Of a stretch of 64,000 nt of DNA, positions 25,649-34,446 are shown one piece after another (the first letter of the stretch is position 1; the number at the start of each line of letters is the position of its first letter). A program made the translations under genes and the position numbers. The notes beneath the pieces were generated by a model. The model had not been told where the DNA came from, did no database searches, and worked only from the letters and a program-made list of their open reading frames with translations. The stretch comes from Clostridium liquoris (GTDB taxonomy: Bacteria; Bacillota; Clostridia; Clostridiales; Clostridiaceae): positions 1 to 64,000 of the forward strand of contig NZ_PVXO01000036.1 in assembly GCF_002995785.1 (NCBI RefSeq), read 5' to 3'.

Positions 25649-26063
25649 AATACCCTTTTTAAAGTATGCAATAAAACATATATTCATGCCTGCAGAAACA
25701 GAAAAGAGACACCACAAGTTAGTAGAGGCTCCAGAATCCTATAGGGGGAAAATAAAGTTCGATGAAAATTCATGTATAGGATGCGGAATGTGTATTAGAG
25801 TATGTGCTCCGGAAGCCATAACAAAAAAGGTAGAAAAATTAGATGGTGAAGAAAAGGTAACTATGAATTTTGATTTAGGTTCTTGTACTTTTTGCAAAAT
25901 GTGTGAGGACTTCTGCCCTAAAAAAAGTATAAAGCTTACAAAGGATTATTCTTTAATAACTAGGGATAAAAGCAATCTTTATGAAAGAGGAAGCTTTATC
26001 AAAAAGTTACCTGTAAAAGTGGAGAAAAAAGCTCCTGAAAAGGTCATAGAGGAAAAAAAGTAA
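25641..26063 (+). CDS. mbhN: Mbh ferredoxin-like subunit N (NuoI-like, two [4Fe-4S])
   Basis: About 140 residues with two cluster motifs, CIGCGMCIRVCAPEAI near residue 45 and CTFCKMCEDFCPKKSI near 85. It is a polyferredoxin subunit that takes electrons from soluble ferredoxin and passes them to MbhJ. I chose GTG at 25641 because GGTGAGG ends six bases upstream, giving MAKIPFLKYAIKHIF; GTG at 25629 is also in frame. It is the last gene of the locus, followed by a 13-bp hairpin. Confidence 0.94.
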   Translation: MAKIPFLKYAIKHIFMPAETEKRHHKLVEAPESYRGKIKFDENSCIGCGMCIRVCAPEAITKKVEKLDGEEKVTMNFDLGSCTFCKMCEDFCPKKSIKLTKDYSLITRDKSNLYERGSFIKKLPVKVEKKAPEKVIEEKK

Positions 26064-26065
26064 TA

Positions 26066-26097
26066 AAACATAAATTATATGTAAATAATTTATGTTT
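26066..26097 (+). terminator. Hairpin after the hydrogenase operon
   Basis: A perfect 13-base stem (AAACATAAATTAT / ATAATTTATGTTT) with a six-base loop starts three bases after the mbhN stop. The stem is AT-only apart from one C-G pair and has no T-run after it, so termination would be weak. It may instead protect the 3' end of the transcript. Confidence 0.5.
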
Positions 26098-26113
26098 AAG
26101 AAATTTAGTAATG

Positions 26114-26142
26114 TTGTAAATTACCTTTCCTTATTATAGAAT
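26114..26142 (+). promoter_or_regulatory. Putative SigA promoter of deoC
   Basis: TTGTAA (26114-26119) and TAGAAT (26137-26142) are separated by exactly 17 bases, about 37 bases before the deoC ATG. Each box matches the SigA consensus at four or five of six positions. Confidence 0.5.
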
Positions 26143-26178
26143 ATATATGAAACTTAATGAAAAATTGGAGGAGGAATT

Positions 26179-26847
26179 ATGAATAAGAATGAACTAGCAG
26201 GAATGATAGATCATACATTGTTAAAACCTGAAGCACAAAAAAATGCTTTAGAAAAGTTATGTAAGGAAGCTATTCAATATAATTTTGCTTCAGTATGTAT
26301 AAATCCTTGTAATGTAGCATTTGCAGCAGAAATGTTAAAGAAAAGTAAGGTAAAGGTATGTACTGTTATAGGCTTTCCTTTAGGAGCTGCTTCTACAGCT
26401 GTGAAAGCATTTGAAACAGAAGATGCTATAAAAAATGGTGCACAGGAAGTGGATATGGTAATTAATATAGGAAGGCTAAAGGATAGGGATTATGAATATG
26501 TGAAGAATGATATAAAAGCTGTAGTTGATGCAGCAAAAGGTAAGGCTCTAACTAAGGTGATTATTGAGACTTGTCTCTTAACTGATGAAGAAAAGGTAAC
26601 TGCTTGCAAACTTTCTAAAGAAGCAGGGGCAAATTTTGTTAAGACTTCTACAGGATTTTCAACAGGTGGGGCTACAGTATCAGATGTTAAACTTATGAGA
26701 GAAACCGTAGGAAAGGATATGGGAGTAAAAGCTTCTGGTGGAGTAAGAACCTATGAAGATTCTATAGCTATGGTTGAAGCAGGGGCTTCGAGAATAGGTG
26801 CTTCTGCCTCCATTAAAATATGTGAAGAAATTAATAATGGAAAATAA
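26179..26847 (+). CDS. deoC: Deoxyribose-phosphate aldolase DeoC
   Basis: DeoC splits 2-deoxyribose-5-phosphate into acetaldehyde and glyceraldehyde-3-phosphate in deoxynucleoside catabolism. The 222 residues are normal. The Schiff-base Lys lies in [16 protein letters not shown], the second Lys in [14 protein letters not shown], and the N-terminus has [20 protein letters not shown] precedes the ATG. It has its own promoter-like sequence and terminator and no other deo gene beside it. Confidence 0.97.
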   Translation: MNKNELAGMIDHTLLKPEAQKNALEKLCKEAIQYNFASVCINPCNVAFAAEMLKKSKVKVCTVIGFPLGAASTAVKAFETEDAIKNGAQEVDMVINIGRLKDRDYEYVKNDIKAVVDAAKGKALTKVIIETCLLTDEEKVTACKLSKEAGANFVKTSTGFSTGGATVSDVKLMRETVGKDMGVKASGGVRTYEDSIAMVEAGASRIGASASIKICEEINNGK

Positions 26848-26885
26848 GGATTGTATTAAGATATAAATATATACTTTTACAGTAG

Positions 26886-26926
26886 GATAAGATCTTGTGT
26901 TTTTGCAAGGTTTTATCTTTTTTTTA
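26886..26926 (+). terminator. Rho-independent terminator of deoC
   Basis: A twelve-pair stem with two G-T pairs (GATAAGATCTTG with CAAGGTTTTATC) and an eight-base loop, followed directly by a run of nine T. Confidence 0.85.
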
Positions 26927-27012
26927 TTTATTTTAGGTTTTTTTAAATTTTGTTCCTAAAAATATAGGAGGAGAATACTATTATATTAATGGGATAAAAA
27001 GGGGGGATTGTA

Positions 27013-29313
27013 ATGAGGGAACTTAAATCTGATGAGGTAAAGTATTGTATAGAATTTACCAATCTAGATGAAAGAGAGGAAAATGATTATATACCAGAAT
27101 ATAAACAGGTGTATAAGGAAATAAAAAAGGCTTTAGAAATTGATAAAGAAGGATATAATGTTTATTTAATAGATGATTTTTCAAAGAAAAAGTTAGAAAA
27201 TATAATGAATTTTATTAATGATAATATGAAGGATGTACCACCTAAAGATATTTGTTATGTGGTTAATGTGGATAGTAAAAATCCTAAAACCATATTTGTA
27301 TCCAATGGTAAAGGAAAAGTTTTTGATAAATATGTGGAGGATATACAGGGAATCTATTTACAAAAAACCTATGATTTTTATAATACTTCTGAAAATAAGG
27401 AAAAGGAAAAGCTGCTTGAAATAGTACAAAAGAGTAGAAGTGAATTGGTAAGCAAAATGGTAAAGATAGCAGAGGATAACGGTTTTAATATAAAATTCAC
27501 TACATCTGGCTTTACATTTATCCCCATAAGAGGCGATGGAAATGCCATGAGCGAAAATGAATATGATTCATTAGAGAATCAGGAAAAAGATGATATAATC
27601 ACTAAGGTTGCTACCCTAAAGGTAGAAGCTCAGGATATTTTAGACCAAATAAAGGATAGAGAAGAAGAAGGAATTGAAAGCATTAAAGAACTTATGAAGA
27701 AATACTATGCTGATGTTATGAAAGAAATTAAAGATTCTTATAAAAAGGAATTTTGCCAGGAAGAACTAGTAATGAATTTTTTAGATAATATGTGTAGTGA
27801 AATAGAAAAAAGCTTGTTAGATAATTATTCAATGAGCTATGAAGATGATGAAGAAGGCGTACATGAAATTATATATAAATATGATGTTAATGTTATAGTG
27901 GACAATAGAAACAATAAAAAACCTGTTTGCATATATGAAGATGATCCAAGCCTAAGCAATCTATTAGGAAATATAGAGTATGAAAATAAAAATGGTGTTT
28001 ACATTACAGACGTAAATCTTATAAAAGCAGGATCTATATTACAAGCAAATGAAGGTTGTATTATAATAAGGGTTAATAACCTTCTAGCCAATCCTTCAGC
28101 TTATTATTATTTAAAGAAAACTTTAATAAATGGAAAAGTAGATATAGATTATAATAGAGGGTATTTGGAGCTTTTATCTCTCAATGGGTTACATCCCGAA
28201 CACATAGACATAAATGAAAAGATAATTCTCATTGGTGATTATGAAACCTATAACCTTTTATATTCTTATGATGATGACTTCAAAAATATATTTAAGATAA
28301 AAGCAGAGTTTAATCCAGTGGTTAAAATTAATGAAAAAACAAAAGCCTCTCTTATGAAAAATATAAATAACATATGTAAAAACAATAATTTAAAGTCTAT
28401 TAAAGAGGATGGAATTAAAGAAATAGCTAAATTTCTTTCAAGAAAGGCTGAAAACAGGAATAAAATGTATTTTAATATAGATGAACTAGATAGGATATTA
28501 ACCTTAGCTAATAGTAAATCAAAAAGTGAAAGCAAAGATTTTATAGACAAAAAGGATATAATATCTGTAGCTTATAATGAAGAAGAAATAGAAAATGAAA
28601 TACTAGAGGCATTTGAAGAAAACAAAATATTTATTAATTTAAAGGGAAAATCAGTGGGAGAGATTAATGGACTTACTGTTTTAGATACAGGCTATTATTG
28701 TTTTGGTAAACCCGTTAGAATAACCTGTAATTGTTATAATGGAGAAGGGAATATAATAGATGTACAAAAGGATAGCCAATTAAGCGGCCAGATACACATC
28801 AAAGCAATAAATATTTTAAAAGGATATATAAATAATCTTATTGGAGGATATAGTAAAATTCCAGTGGATTTTAATTTAAGTTTTGAGCAGGTATATGGGA
28901 AAATAGATGGAGATAGTGCTTCAGTGGCAGAAGCAATAGTTATGCTTTCTTCATTGAGTAGAATTGAAATAAAAAATAATATAGCAGTAACAGGTTCTAT
29001 AAATCAGCTAGGTGAAGTACAGCCTATAGGTGGAATAAATGAAAAAATAGAAGGATTTTTTAAAGTATGCAAAAAGTTAGATAATACTAAGGATAAGGCA
29101 GTGCTAATCCCATATTCCAATAGGGATAACTTGGTTTTAAGCGAAGAGGTGGAGAGGGAAGTAGAAAATGGAAACTTCCATATATATACTATGGAAAATA
29201 TCAAGGATGCAGTTAATATACTAATGGGCAATGGTAGTGACACTTATAAAGATGTTTTAGATGCTATAGGAAAAGAGCTTAAAAAATATAATGATAAGAA
29301 GAACGCTAAATAA
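27013..29313 (+). CDS. Lon-family serine protease with degenerate N-terminal ATPase part
   Basis: The 766-residue protein has an intact Lon-type proteolytic domain at the C-terminus. The nucleophile lies in GDSASVAEA (Ser635) and the partner Lys in GGINEKIEGF (Lys678), 43 residues apart as in E. coli Lon (Ser679/Lys722). The N-terminal part resembles the AAA_32-type Lon relatives (EIDKEGYNVYLID, ANEGCIIIRVNNLLANPSAYYYLK). Where those have GPPGTGKTT, this has DDFSKKKLENI, so Walker A is lost; the acidic Walker B pair reads VNN. It is probably ATP-independent or uses the module only as a scaffold. SD GGGGGG precedes the ATG. It is monocistronic. Confidence 0.85.
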   Translation: MRELKSDEVKYCIEFTNLDEREENDYIPEYKQVYKEIKKALEIDKEGYNVYLIDDFSKKKLENIMNFINDNMKDVPPKDICYVVNVDSKNPKTIFVSNGKGKVFDKYVEDIQGIYLQKTYDFYNTSENKEKEKLLEIVQKSRSELVSKMVKIAEDNGFNIKFTTSGFTFIPIRGDGNAMSENEYDSLENQEKDDIITKVATLKVEAQDILDQIKDREEEGIESIKELMKKYYADVMKEIKDSYKKEFCQEELVMNFLDNMCSEIEKSLLDNYSMSYEDDEEGVHEIIYKYDVNVIVDNRNNKKPVCIYEDDPSLSNLLGNIEYENKNGVYITDVNLIKAGSILQANEGCIIIRVNNLLANPSAYYYLKKTLINGKVDIDYNRGYLELLSLNGLHPEHIDINEKIILIGDYETYNLLYSYDDDFKNIFKIKAEFNPVVKINEKTKASLMKNINNICKNNNLKSIKEDGIKEIAKFLSRKAENRNKMYFNIDELDRILTLANSKSKSESKDFIDKKDIISVAYNEEEIENEILEAFEENKIFINLKGKSVGEINGLTVLDTGYYCFGKPVRITCNCYNGEGNIIDVQKDSQLSGQIHIKAINILKGYINNLIGGYSKIPVDFNLSFEQVYGKIDGDSASVAEAIVMLSSLSRIEIKNNIAVTGSINQLGEVQPIGGINEKIEGFFKVCKKLDNTKDKAVLIPYSNRDNLVLSEEVEREVENGNFHIYTMENIKDAVNILMGNGSDTYKDVLDAIGKELKKYNDKKNAK

Positions 29314-29319
29314 ATAGTA

Positions 29320-29353
29320 AAAACCAGGTTGTGTTATTATAACCTGGTTTTTA
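29320..29353 (+). terminator. Rho-independent terminator after the Lon-like gene
   Basis: An eleven-base perfect stem (AAAACCAGGTT / AACCTGGTTTT) with a ten-base loop, ending in TTTTTAATTT. It may work in both directions, as the reverse-strand gene ends at 29356. Confidence 0.85.
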
Positions 29354-29355
29354 AT

Positions 29356-29622
29356 TTAGAGTACATTATTCATAAAGAAAGTAGTACCTTTTAAAACTAG
29401 GAAGTTAAAGAAGACTCCTAAAAGTACAGCTAGTGTGCAGTAGGTACTGCATTTAGTTAATTTTAACTTTGTACAAATATAATCATTCCTAGAGATTTTT
29501 ATACATTTGGAAGAAGATACAATAAATATAATCCAAGGGAATATACTTTCTATAGAAAGTATAGGAACTAATAAATTTATTATTATAAAAATAAAACACC
29601 ATTTAGGAATTGTAAAATACAT
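29356..29622 (-). CDS. Small membrane protein downstream of ltaS
   Basis: The 88 residues have two hydrophobic segments, one near the N-terminus (WCFIFIIINLLVPILSIES, running into a second stretch) and one near the C-terminus (TLAVLLGVFFNFLVLKG), with a basic loop between. I do not recognise the family. It is supported as a gene by a strong AGGAGGAAGCTATG start on the reverse strand and by lying nine bases after the ltaS stop, in the same direction; the two are probably one operon. A role in the envelope is inferred from this pairing only. Confidence 0.65.
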   Translation of the reverse strand: MYFTIPKWCFIFIIINLLVPILSIESIFPWIIFIVSSSKCIKISRNDYICTKLKLTKCSTYCTLAVLLGVFFNFLVLKGTTFFMNNVL

Positions 29623-29631
29623 AGCTTCCTC

Positions 29632-31500
29632 CTATTTGAAATAATCGGCTCTTATTATTTTATCACTTAAATCAATACCTTTAAGGAAAAAATCATTTTC
29701 CTTAGAATCCTGTCCTATATATTGTCTAGTAGAGGTTATTGCAAAACTTCTCTTTGTATTTAAAAGATTTCTACCTATGGAACTTGAAGTGTACTGTGAA
29801 GAATCAGCACCCATTAAGTAACTAATTGTAGGAAGGAAATCAACTTGTCCACCAGTTGTGGAAATAGTCTCACCTTTTAAACCCTTAGAGTATATTATCA
29901 GTGGAACTCTTAAATCATTATTATCCCACCAGGATTCTTTATTTTTCATAGAATCCACTTCATCTTTGAAGAATTTATGTACTCCTTCATGATCACCATA
30001 TATTACAACTACAGAATTATCTAGCAGATCACTTTTGTTCAAGTTATCTAGGAATACTCCTATTTGTGTATCTGTATATTTTACGCATTGAAAATAACCA
30101 CCCATTCTAGTTCCTTCTAAAGAATTATCTAAATGTAATTGTTTATACTGTTTTGAAAGGCTAAAAGGAGAATGACTGGTTAAAGTTATAGAAAAACTAT
30201 AAAATGGTTTCTTTTGTCTTTCTATAAGTGGAGCTAGCTGTTTTAAAAAACTTCTATCACTTAAACCTAATCCTATTACTTCATCAATATTAAAATAACT
30301 AGAATCATAACAGTTTTCAAACCCAATTGATTTTAATGCCGGAAGCCAGTTCCAATAGGAACCCTTATCTGGATGTACTGCCAGGGTATTATAACCCAAT
30401 GATTTCATTATATTTGGCAGGGAATTTTTATAAGTGTTATCTGGATATCTAAAAAATGTACTTCCACTCCTTATAGGATAAAGTGAGGTGTTGGAAAGCA
30501 ATTCCGCATCGGAGGTTGTACCATTATAAGTCTGCTCTATATAGTTGTTAAAATACAAACTGTTTCTTAATAGTTTATTTAAATTTGGAGTGATCTCCTC
30601 ACCATTTATTTTGTTATTTATTACAAAGTTTTCTAAAGATTCCGCCTGCAGCACTATTAAATTTTTCCCTTTAAATAATGCTTTATATTTATTGTCTGGA
30701 AGAACTTCCTGCTTTTGTTTAAACCAATTTTTAATTTCATTTTCTTCAGATTTACTTAAATTATAGGGTTGACATTCTTCGTAATACCTATATAGATCAA
30801 AAATATGGTAACCAATAGGAGTTAAAGAAGCCATGGTTTGATTTTGAGACCAACTGGTTTTAAAAATAAATTCATTTTCGAAGCCTTTTTTTAGTATATC
30901 TACTTTGTAGTGAACATAGGTGAGATACAAAACAGGTAACAAAAAAAGAATCAGGAAAGATAAAAGGTTTCTTTTGGTATTTTTATAAATTTTACTATAT
31001 TTAATAGATAGAATTATTAAAACCAAAATATCTAGAATAAATAGTATATCAATCCTTCTGCCCATGGCTAGTACACTATCACTTAAATTGTTTAAATTAG
31101 ATGTAGCCTTTAGCATATGATAACTTAAAAATGCATGATTGCTCCTATAATACCATAGATCAGCAATATATATAGTAGTTATTAATATATCTAATACTGT
31201 AAAAAACCATAAATGACATAATCCCTTAAATAAAAAGGCAAAGGATAGAGATAATGAAATAAAGCTAATATAGACTAATATTGGCAGGACACTATGAAAT
31301 GTTATATTGGTACCTATACTTACAGCTTTATCACTGGATATTAATAAAATAAATAATATAGTTTTAATAAATAATAATATAAAGCTATATTTAAATATTT
31401 TATTTTCTTTAATATTGCTATAGGACAAATAAACTTTATTTATAAAGTCATCAAATAGAGATTTTTTTATTTTAATGTTAGAATTTTTTGAAGTTTCCAT
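29632..31500 (-). CDS. ltaS: LtaS-like lipoteichoic acid synthase / sulfatase-fold phosphoglycerol transferase
   Basis: This family polymerises glycerol phosphate from phosphatidylglycerol onto a lipid anchor on the outer face of the membrane. The 622 residues show five N-terminal membrane helices (about 38-200), a linker, and an extracellular sulfatase-type domain. The metal site is built from LQAESLENFV near residue 280, the catalytic Thr in NGTTSDAEL near 325, and VVIYGDHEGVH near 500. The start is ATG at 31500 after GGGAGGT. In clostridia several LtaS paralogues exist, so the exact product (LTA or a related polymer) is uncertain. Confidence 0.9.
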   Translation of the reverse strand: METSKNSNIKIKKSLFDDFINKVYLSYSNIKENKIFKYSFILLFIKTILFILLISSDKAVSIGTNITFHSVLPILVYISFISLSLSFAFLFKGLCHLWFFTVLDILITTIYIADLWYYRSNHAFLSYHMLKATSNLNNLSDSVLAMGRRIDILFILDILVLIILSIKYSKIYKNTKRNLLSFLILFLLPVLYLTYVHYKVDILKKGFENEFIFKTSWSQNQTMASLTPIGYHIFDLYRYYEECQPYNLSKSEENEIKNWFKQKQEVLPDNKYKALFKGKNLIVLQAESLENFVINNKINGEEITPNLNKLLRNSLYFNNYIEQTYNGTTSDAELLSNTSLYPIRSGSTFFRYPDNTYKNSLPNIMKSLGYNTLAVHPDKGSYWNWLPALKSIGFENCYDSSYFNIDEVIGLGLSDRSFLKQLAPLIERQKKPFYSFSITLTSHSPFSLSKQYKQLHLDNSLEGTRMGGYFQCVKYTDTQIGVFLDNLNKSDLLDNSVVVIYGDHEGVHKFFKDEVDSMKNKESWWDNNDLRVPLIIYSKGLKGETISTTGGQVDFLPTISYLMGADSSQYTSSSIGRNLLNTKRSFAITSTRQYIGQDSKENDFFLKGIDLSDKIIRADYFK

Positions 31501-31590
31501 GAGACCTCCCTTTAAATCTTAGTAATTGAATATTATAATCCAAAAATATTTCTTATATTATACTATAAAAAGGGAAATATGAATAGTTTG

Positions 31591-31619
31591 TTGAAATAAA
31601 TTTTGGAGTAGAGTATAAT
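31591..31619 (+). promoter_or_regulatory. SigA promoter of ychF
   Basis: TTGAAA (31591-31596), a 17-base spacer and a perfect TATAAT (31614-31619) lie 43 bases before the ychF ATG in the divergent ltaS/ychF gap. Confidence 0.75.
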
Positions 31620-31662
31620 TTAGGAAGAATTAACTAAGGAGAGGAAAGGACTGTGTACATAT

Positions 31663-32760
31663 ATGAAGCTTGGAATTGTTGGTTTACCCAATGTAGGCAA
31701 AAGTACTTTGTTTAATGCTATAACTAGCGCAGGAGCAGAAGCTGCTAACTATCCATTTTGTACTATAGAACCAAATGTAGGAGTAGTTGCTGTACCTGAT
31801 AAGAGATTAGATGTATTAGAAAAAATGTATAATCCTAAAAAGAAGATTTATGCAACTATAGAGTTTTATGATATAGCAGGACTTGTAAAAGGAGCTAGTA
31901 AAGGAGAGGGATTAGGCAATAAATTTCTTTCACATATAAGGGAAGTTGAAGCTATAGTACATGTTGTAAGATGCTTTGATGATGAAAATGTAGTTCATGT
32001 AGAAGGGTCTATAGATCCAATAAGGGATATAGAAACTATCAATCTTGAACTTATACTATCCGATATAGAAGTTTTAGATAGAAGAATAGAAAAAGCCATT
32101 AAAGCTGCTAAGGGTGGAGATAAAAAAGCGAAAGAAGAACTTGCTTTAATGGAAAAAGCAAAGGCTCACCTTGAAGAAGAAAAACCTATAAGAACCCTTG
32201 AAGTAACAGATGAGGAAAAGGAAATAATAAAAGGATTCTTCCTAATTACTTCAAAGCCAGTACTGTATGTTGCTAATGTATCTGAAGAAGATTTACTTTC
32301 AGGTAATATGGAAAATGATTATGTAAAAGCAGTTAGGGAATATGCTAGTAAGGAGAACTCTGAGGTAGCAGTAATAAGTGCTAAAATAGAAGAAGAATTG
32401 TCCACCTTAGAAGAAGAAGAAAAGGCAGAGATGTTAAAGGAATATGGCATAGAAGAGCCAGGCCTTAATAAATTAATTCATTCCAGCTATAAACTTTTAG
32501 GATTACTTAGTTTCTTAACAGCTGGTTCTGATGAAGTTAGAGCATGGACTGTAAAACAGGGAACTAAAGCACCTCAAGCAGCTGGAAAAATCCACACAGA
32601 TATGGAAAGAGGTTTCATTAGAGCTGAGGTAATATCTTATGATAAATTAATTGAATGTGGTTCTGAAGTAGCTGCAAAAGAAAAAGGATTTTATAGACTT
32701 GAGGGAAAAGATTATATAATGCAGGATGGAGACATAGTAATGTTTAGATTCAATGTATAA
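31663..32760 (+). CDS. ychF: Obg-family ATPase/GTPase YchF
   Basis: YchF (Ola1) is a ribosome-associated P-loop NTPase that prefers ATP. The 365 residues match the family. The P-loop [15 protein letters not shown] is at residue 6, [13 protein letters not shown] is switch [21 protein letters not shown] is the G3/switch II segment, and the C-terminal TGS domain ends with [15 protein letters not shown] at 31663 is required by the conserved N-terminus; the SD is distant (GGAGAGGAAAGG about 13-20 bases upstream). It is divergent from ltaS. Confidence 0.97.
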   Translation: MKLGIVGLPNVGKSTLFNAITSAGAEAANYPFCTIEPNVGVVAVPDKRLDVLEKMYNPKKKIYATIEFYDIAGLVKGASKGEGLGNKFLSHIREVEAIVHVVRCFDDENVVHVEGSIDPIRDIETINLELILSDIEVLDRRIEKAIKAAKGGDKKAKEELALMEKAKAHLEEEKPIRTLEVTDEEKEIIKGFFLITSKPVLYVANVSEEDLLSGNMENDYVKAVREYASKENSEVAVISAKIEEELSTLEEEEKAEMLKEYGIEEPGLNKLIHSSYKLLGLLSFLTAGSDEVRAWTVKQGTKAPQAAGKIHTDMERGFIRAEVISYDKLIECGSEVAAKEKGFYRLEGKDYIMQDGDIVMFRFNV

Positions 32761-32845
32761 TAAATATTATTGTATTAACTAATTTATAAATAGGCATAAT
32801 ATTAAAGATAGTATTTTTAATTACTAAAGAAAGGAAGATTATATT

Positions 32846-32980
32846 ATGCCAAAGGATAGCCAACCAGATAACAAAAAAGCTAGAATGGAAAAATGTAATT
32901 GGGATACACCTATAACCAGGGAATCTGCAAAGAATAGTAATAGAACTACTAAAAAACAATCTGCTAAAAGAGGGCAGTAA
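32846..32980 (+). CDS. Small basic hydrophilic protein, 44 residues
   Basis: An ATG with GAAAGGAAG about ten bases upstream opens a 44-residue frame that begins MPKDSQPDNKKARMEKCNWD and ends KKQSAKRGQ. It is rich in Lys, Asn, Ser and Gln, with one Cys and one Trp, and has no hydrophobic segment. The composition recalls minor small acid-soluble or core spore proteins, but I cannot assign a family. It is too short for most automatic gene callers. A long-stem terminator overlaps its stop. Confidence 0.5.
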   Translation: MPKDSQPDNKKARMEKCNWDTPITRESAKNSNRTTKKQSAKRGQ

Positions 32981-33058
32981 AAAATGGGGCTGTTGTGCTA
33001 AGAATAAATACTACAGTATATAGTATGTAAATTTCTTAATGCAACAGCTCCATTTTTT
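32979..33058 (+). terminator. Long-loop terminator after 32846-32980
   Basis: AAAAAATGGGGCTGTTGT (32979-32996) pairs with GCAACAGCTCCATTTTTT (33041-33058) with one G-T pair near the centre; the loop of about 44 bases has further small pairing. The T-run at its end supports termination. Confidence 0.65.
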
Positions 33059-33118
33059 AGTTGACAGAGGACAGTTGACAATTGTCAACTAAAAAAAATT
33101 GGTTACAATTTTTTAAAA
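33059..33118. repeat. Dispersed TTGACAG/GAGGACAG repeat, second copy
   Basis: AGTTGACAGAGGACAGTTGACA, then CAATTGTCAACTAA and AAAATTGGTTACAATTTTTT. The last part is the reverse complement of the start of the 25075 copy, and the first part is in the same direction as that copy. It contains an internal dyad (GTTGACAATTGTCAAC, a perfect 16-base palindrome at 33074-33089). Confidence 0.6.
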
Positions 33119-33124
33119 AATCTA

Positions 33125-33155
33125 TTGACCATTACCTTACGTCATGGGTTACAAT
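33125..33155 (+). promoter_or_regulatory. MerR-type promoter/operator with 19-bp spacer
   Basis: TTGACC (33125-33130) and TACAAT (33150-33155) are separated by 19 bases, the over-long spacing that MerR activators correct by twisting DNA. An imperfect dyad CCAT...ATGG (33129-33146) lies mostly in the spacer. It directly precedes a MerR-family gene, so autoregulation is likely. Confidence 0.7.
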
Positions 33156-33176
33156 AAGATTGTAGGGGTGATAATT

Positions 33177-34388
33177 TTGGAAGGTGATCCAAAGGAATTC
33201 TATAGTGTAGGGGAATTTGCTAAAAAAGCGGGGGTAACAATTAGAACACTAAGATATTACGATAAAATAGGATTGTTGAAGCCATGCGGATATAACTCAT
33301 TAGGTTATAGGCTTTATAGCAAACAAGATTTTGGAATACTTCAAAAGATATTAACACTAAAATTTATTGGTTTATCCCTTGATGAAATAGGGGATATTAT
33401 GAAATATGATATAAACGATAACGATTTTAAAAAATCCCTTGAAATACAAAAAGAAATTATTGGAGAAAAAATACAGCATATGTTTACTGTTATAAAAGCT
33501 ATTGATGAAACCCTTCAAATGGTAGAAAAAAAAGATGCACTTAATTGGGATAAGTTTATAAATGTAATTAACCTAATAAATTTGGATAAAAAATGGTTAG
33601 AACAATATAAAAATGCGTCAAATTTAAGAGCTAGAATAAACCTACATGAAAGATTTAGCACAAATAAAGAGGGATGGATGCACTGGTTTTTTAAACAGTT
33701 AAACCTGCCAGGCAAAATTAACATATTAGAATTAGGCTGTGGGGATGGAAGCCTATGGGTAAAAAACTTGGATAGAATACCTAAGGGTTGGAATATTACC
33801 CTTACAGATTTCTCAGGAGGTATGTTAAAGGATGCTAAAAAAAACTTGGCAAATTATAAGGATAGATTTAACTTTAATATAGTAGATGCGGAAAATATAC
33901 CCTATGAAAAAGAAGGTTTTGATGTGGTAATTGCTAATCATATGCTATATCATCTAAATGATATAGATAAGGCTTTAAAAGAAATAAATAGAGTGCTTAA
34001 AAAGGATGGATACTTTTTTGCTTCTACTGTTGGGAAGAACCATATGAAGGAAATGAGAGATAAAATCAGGTTAGTTGATGAAAGTATGTTGGAATTAGAA
34101 GGCTTTACTTTAACAAAAAAGTTTCAATTAGAAAATGGTATGGAAATATTAAATCCATGGTTTAATAATATTTCTATGAAGAGATATAAGGATAGCTTAA
34201 AATTGACAGAAGTAACCCCATTAATAGATTATATTTTTTCTATGCCGGGAAATATAGAGGAAAGATTTAATAAATATAAACTTAAAAAATTAGAGAATAT
34301 ATTGGGAGATATTATAAAAGATAAAGGTTATATCCATATAACAAAGGACACAGGATTTTTTATAGGTAGAAAAAAGCAGCTATTATAA
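33177..34388 (+). CDS. MerR-family regulator fused to a SAM-dependent methyltransferase
   Basis: About 403 residues. Residues 8-75 form a MerR winged helix-turn-helix (YSVGEFAKKAGVTIRTLRYY, then YSKQDFGILQKI), followed by a coiled-coil helix. Residues about 165-300 form a class I methyltransferase with motif I ILELGCGDGSLW, an acidic NIVDAENIPY and IANHMLYHL. The C-terminal ~100 residues are unassigned. The start must lie downstream of the promoter, so I chose TTG at 33177, six bases after GGGGTG; the longer frame from 33144 begins inside the promoter spacer. A small-molecule sensor that also methylates its ligand is a plausible idea, not shown by sequence. Confidence 0.85.
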   Translation: MEGDPKEFYSVGEFAKKAGVTIRTLRYYDKIGLLKPCGYNSLGYRLYSKQDFGILQKILTLKFIGLSLDEIGDIMKYDINDNDFKKSLEIQKEIIGEKIQHMFTVIKAIDETLQMVEKKDALNWDKFINVINLINLDKKWLEQYKNASNLRARINLHERFSTNKEGWMHWFFKQLNLPGKINILELGCGDGSLWVKNLDRIPKGWNITLTDFSGGMLKDAKKNLANYKDRFNFNIVDAENIPYEKEGFDVVIANHMLYHLNDIDKALKEINRVLKKDGYFFASTVGKNHMKEMRDKIRLVDESMLELEGFTLTKKFQLENGMEILNPWFNNISMKRYKDSLKLTEVTPLIDYIFSMPGNIEERFNKYKLKKLENILGDIIKDKGYIHITKDTGFFIGRKKQLL

Positions 34389-34446
34389 TGCTATCAATTA
34401 AAATTTAATATAAATATTTTATAAAAATTAAAAGGAGTGTGTTTAA

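Noticed and set aside
33144-33176. ATG start giving a longer MerR-methyltransferase protein
   Set aside because: This ATG lies inside the spacer of the predicted promoter, so it would not be in the transcript; TTG at 33177 has a proper SD.
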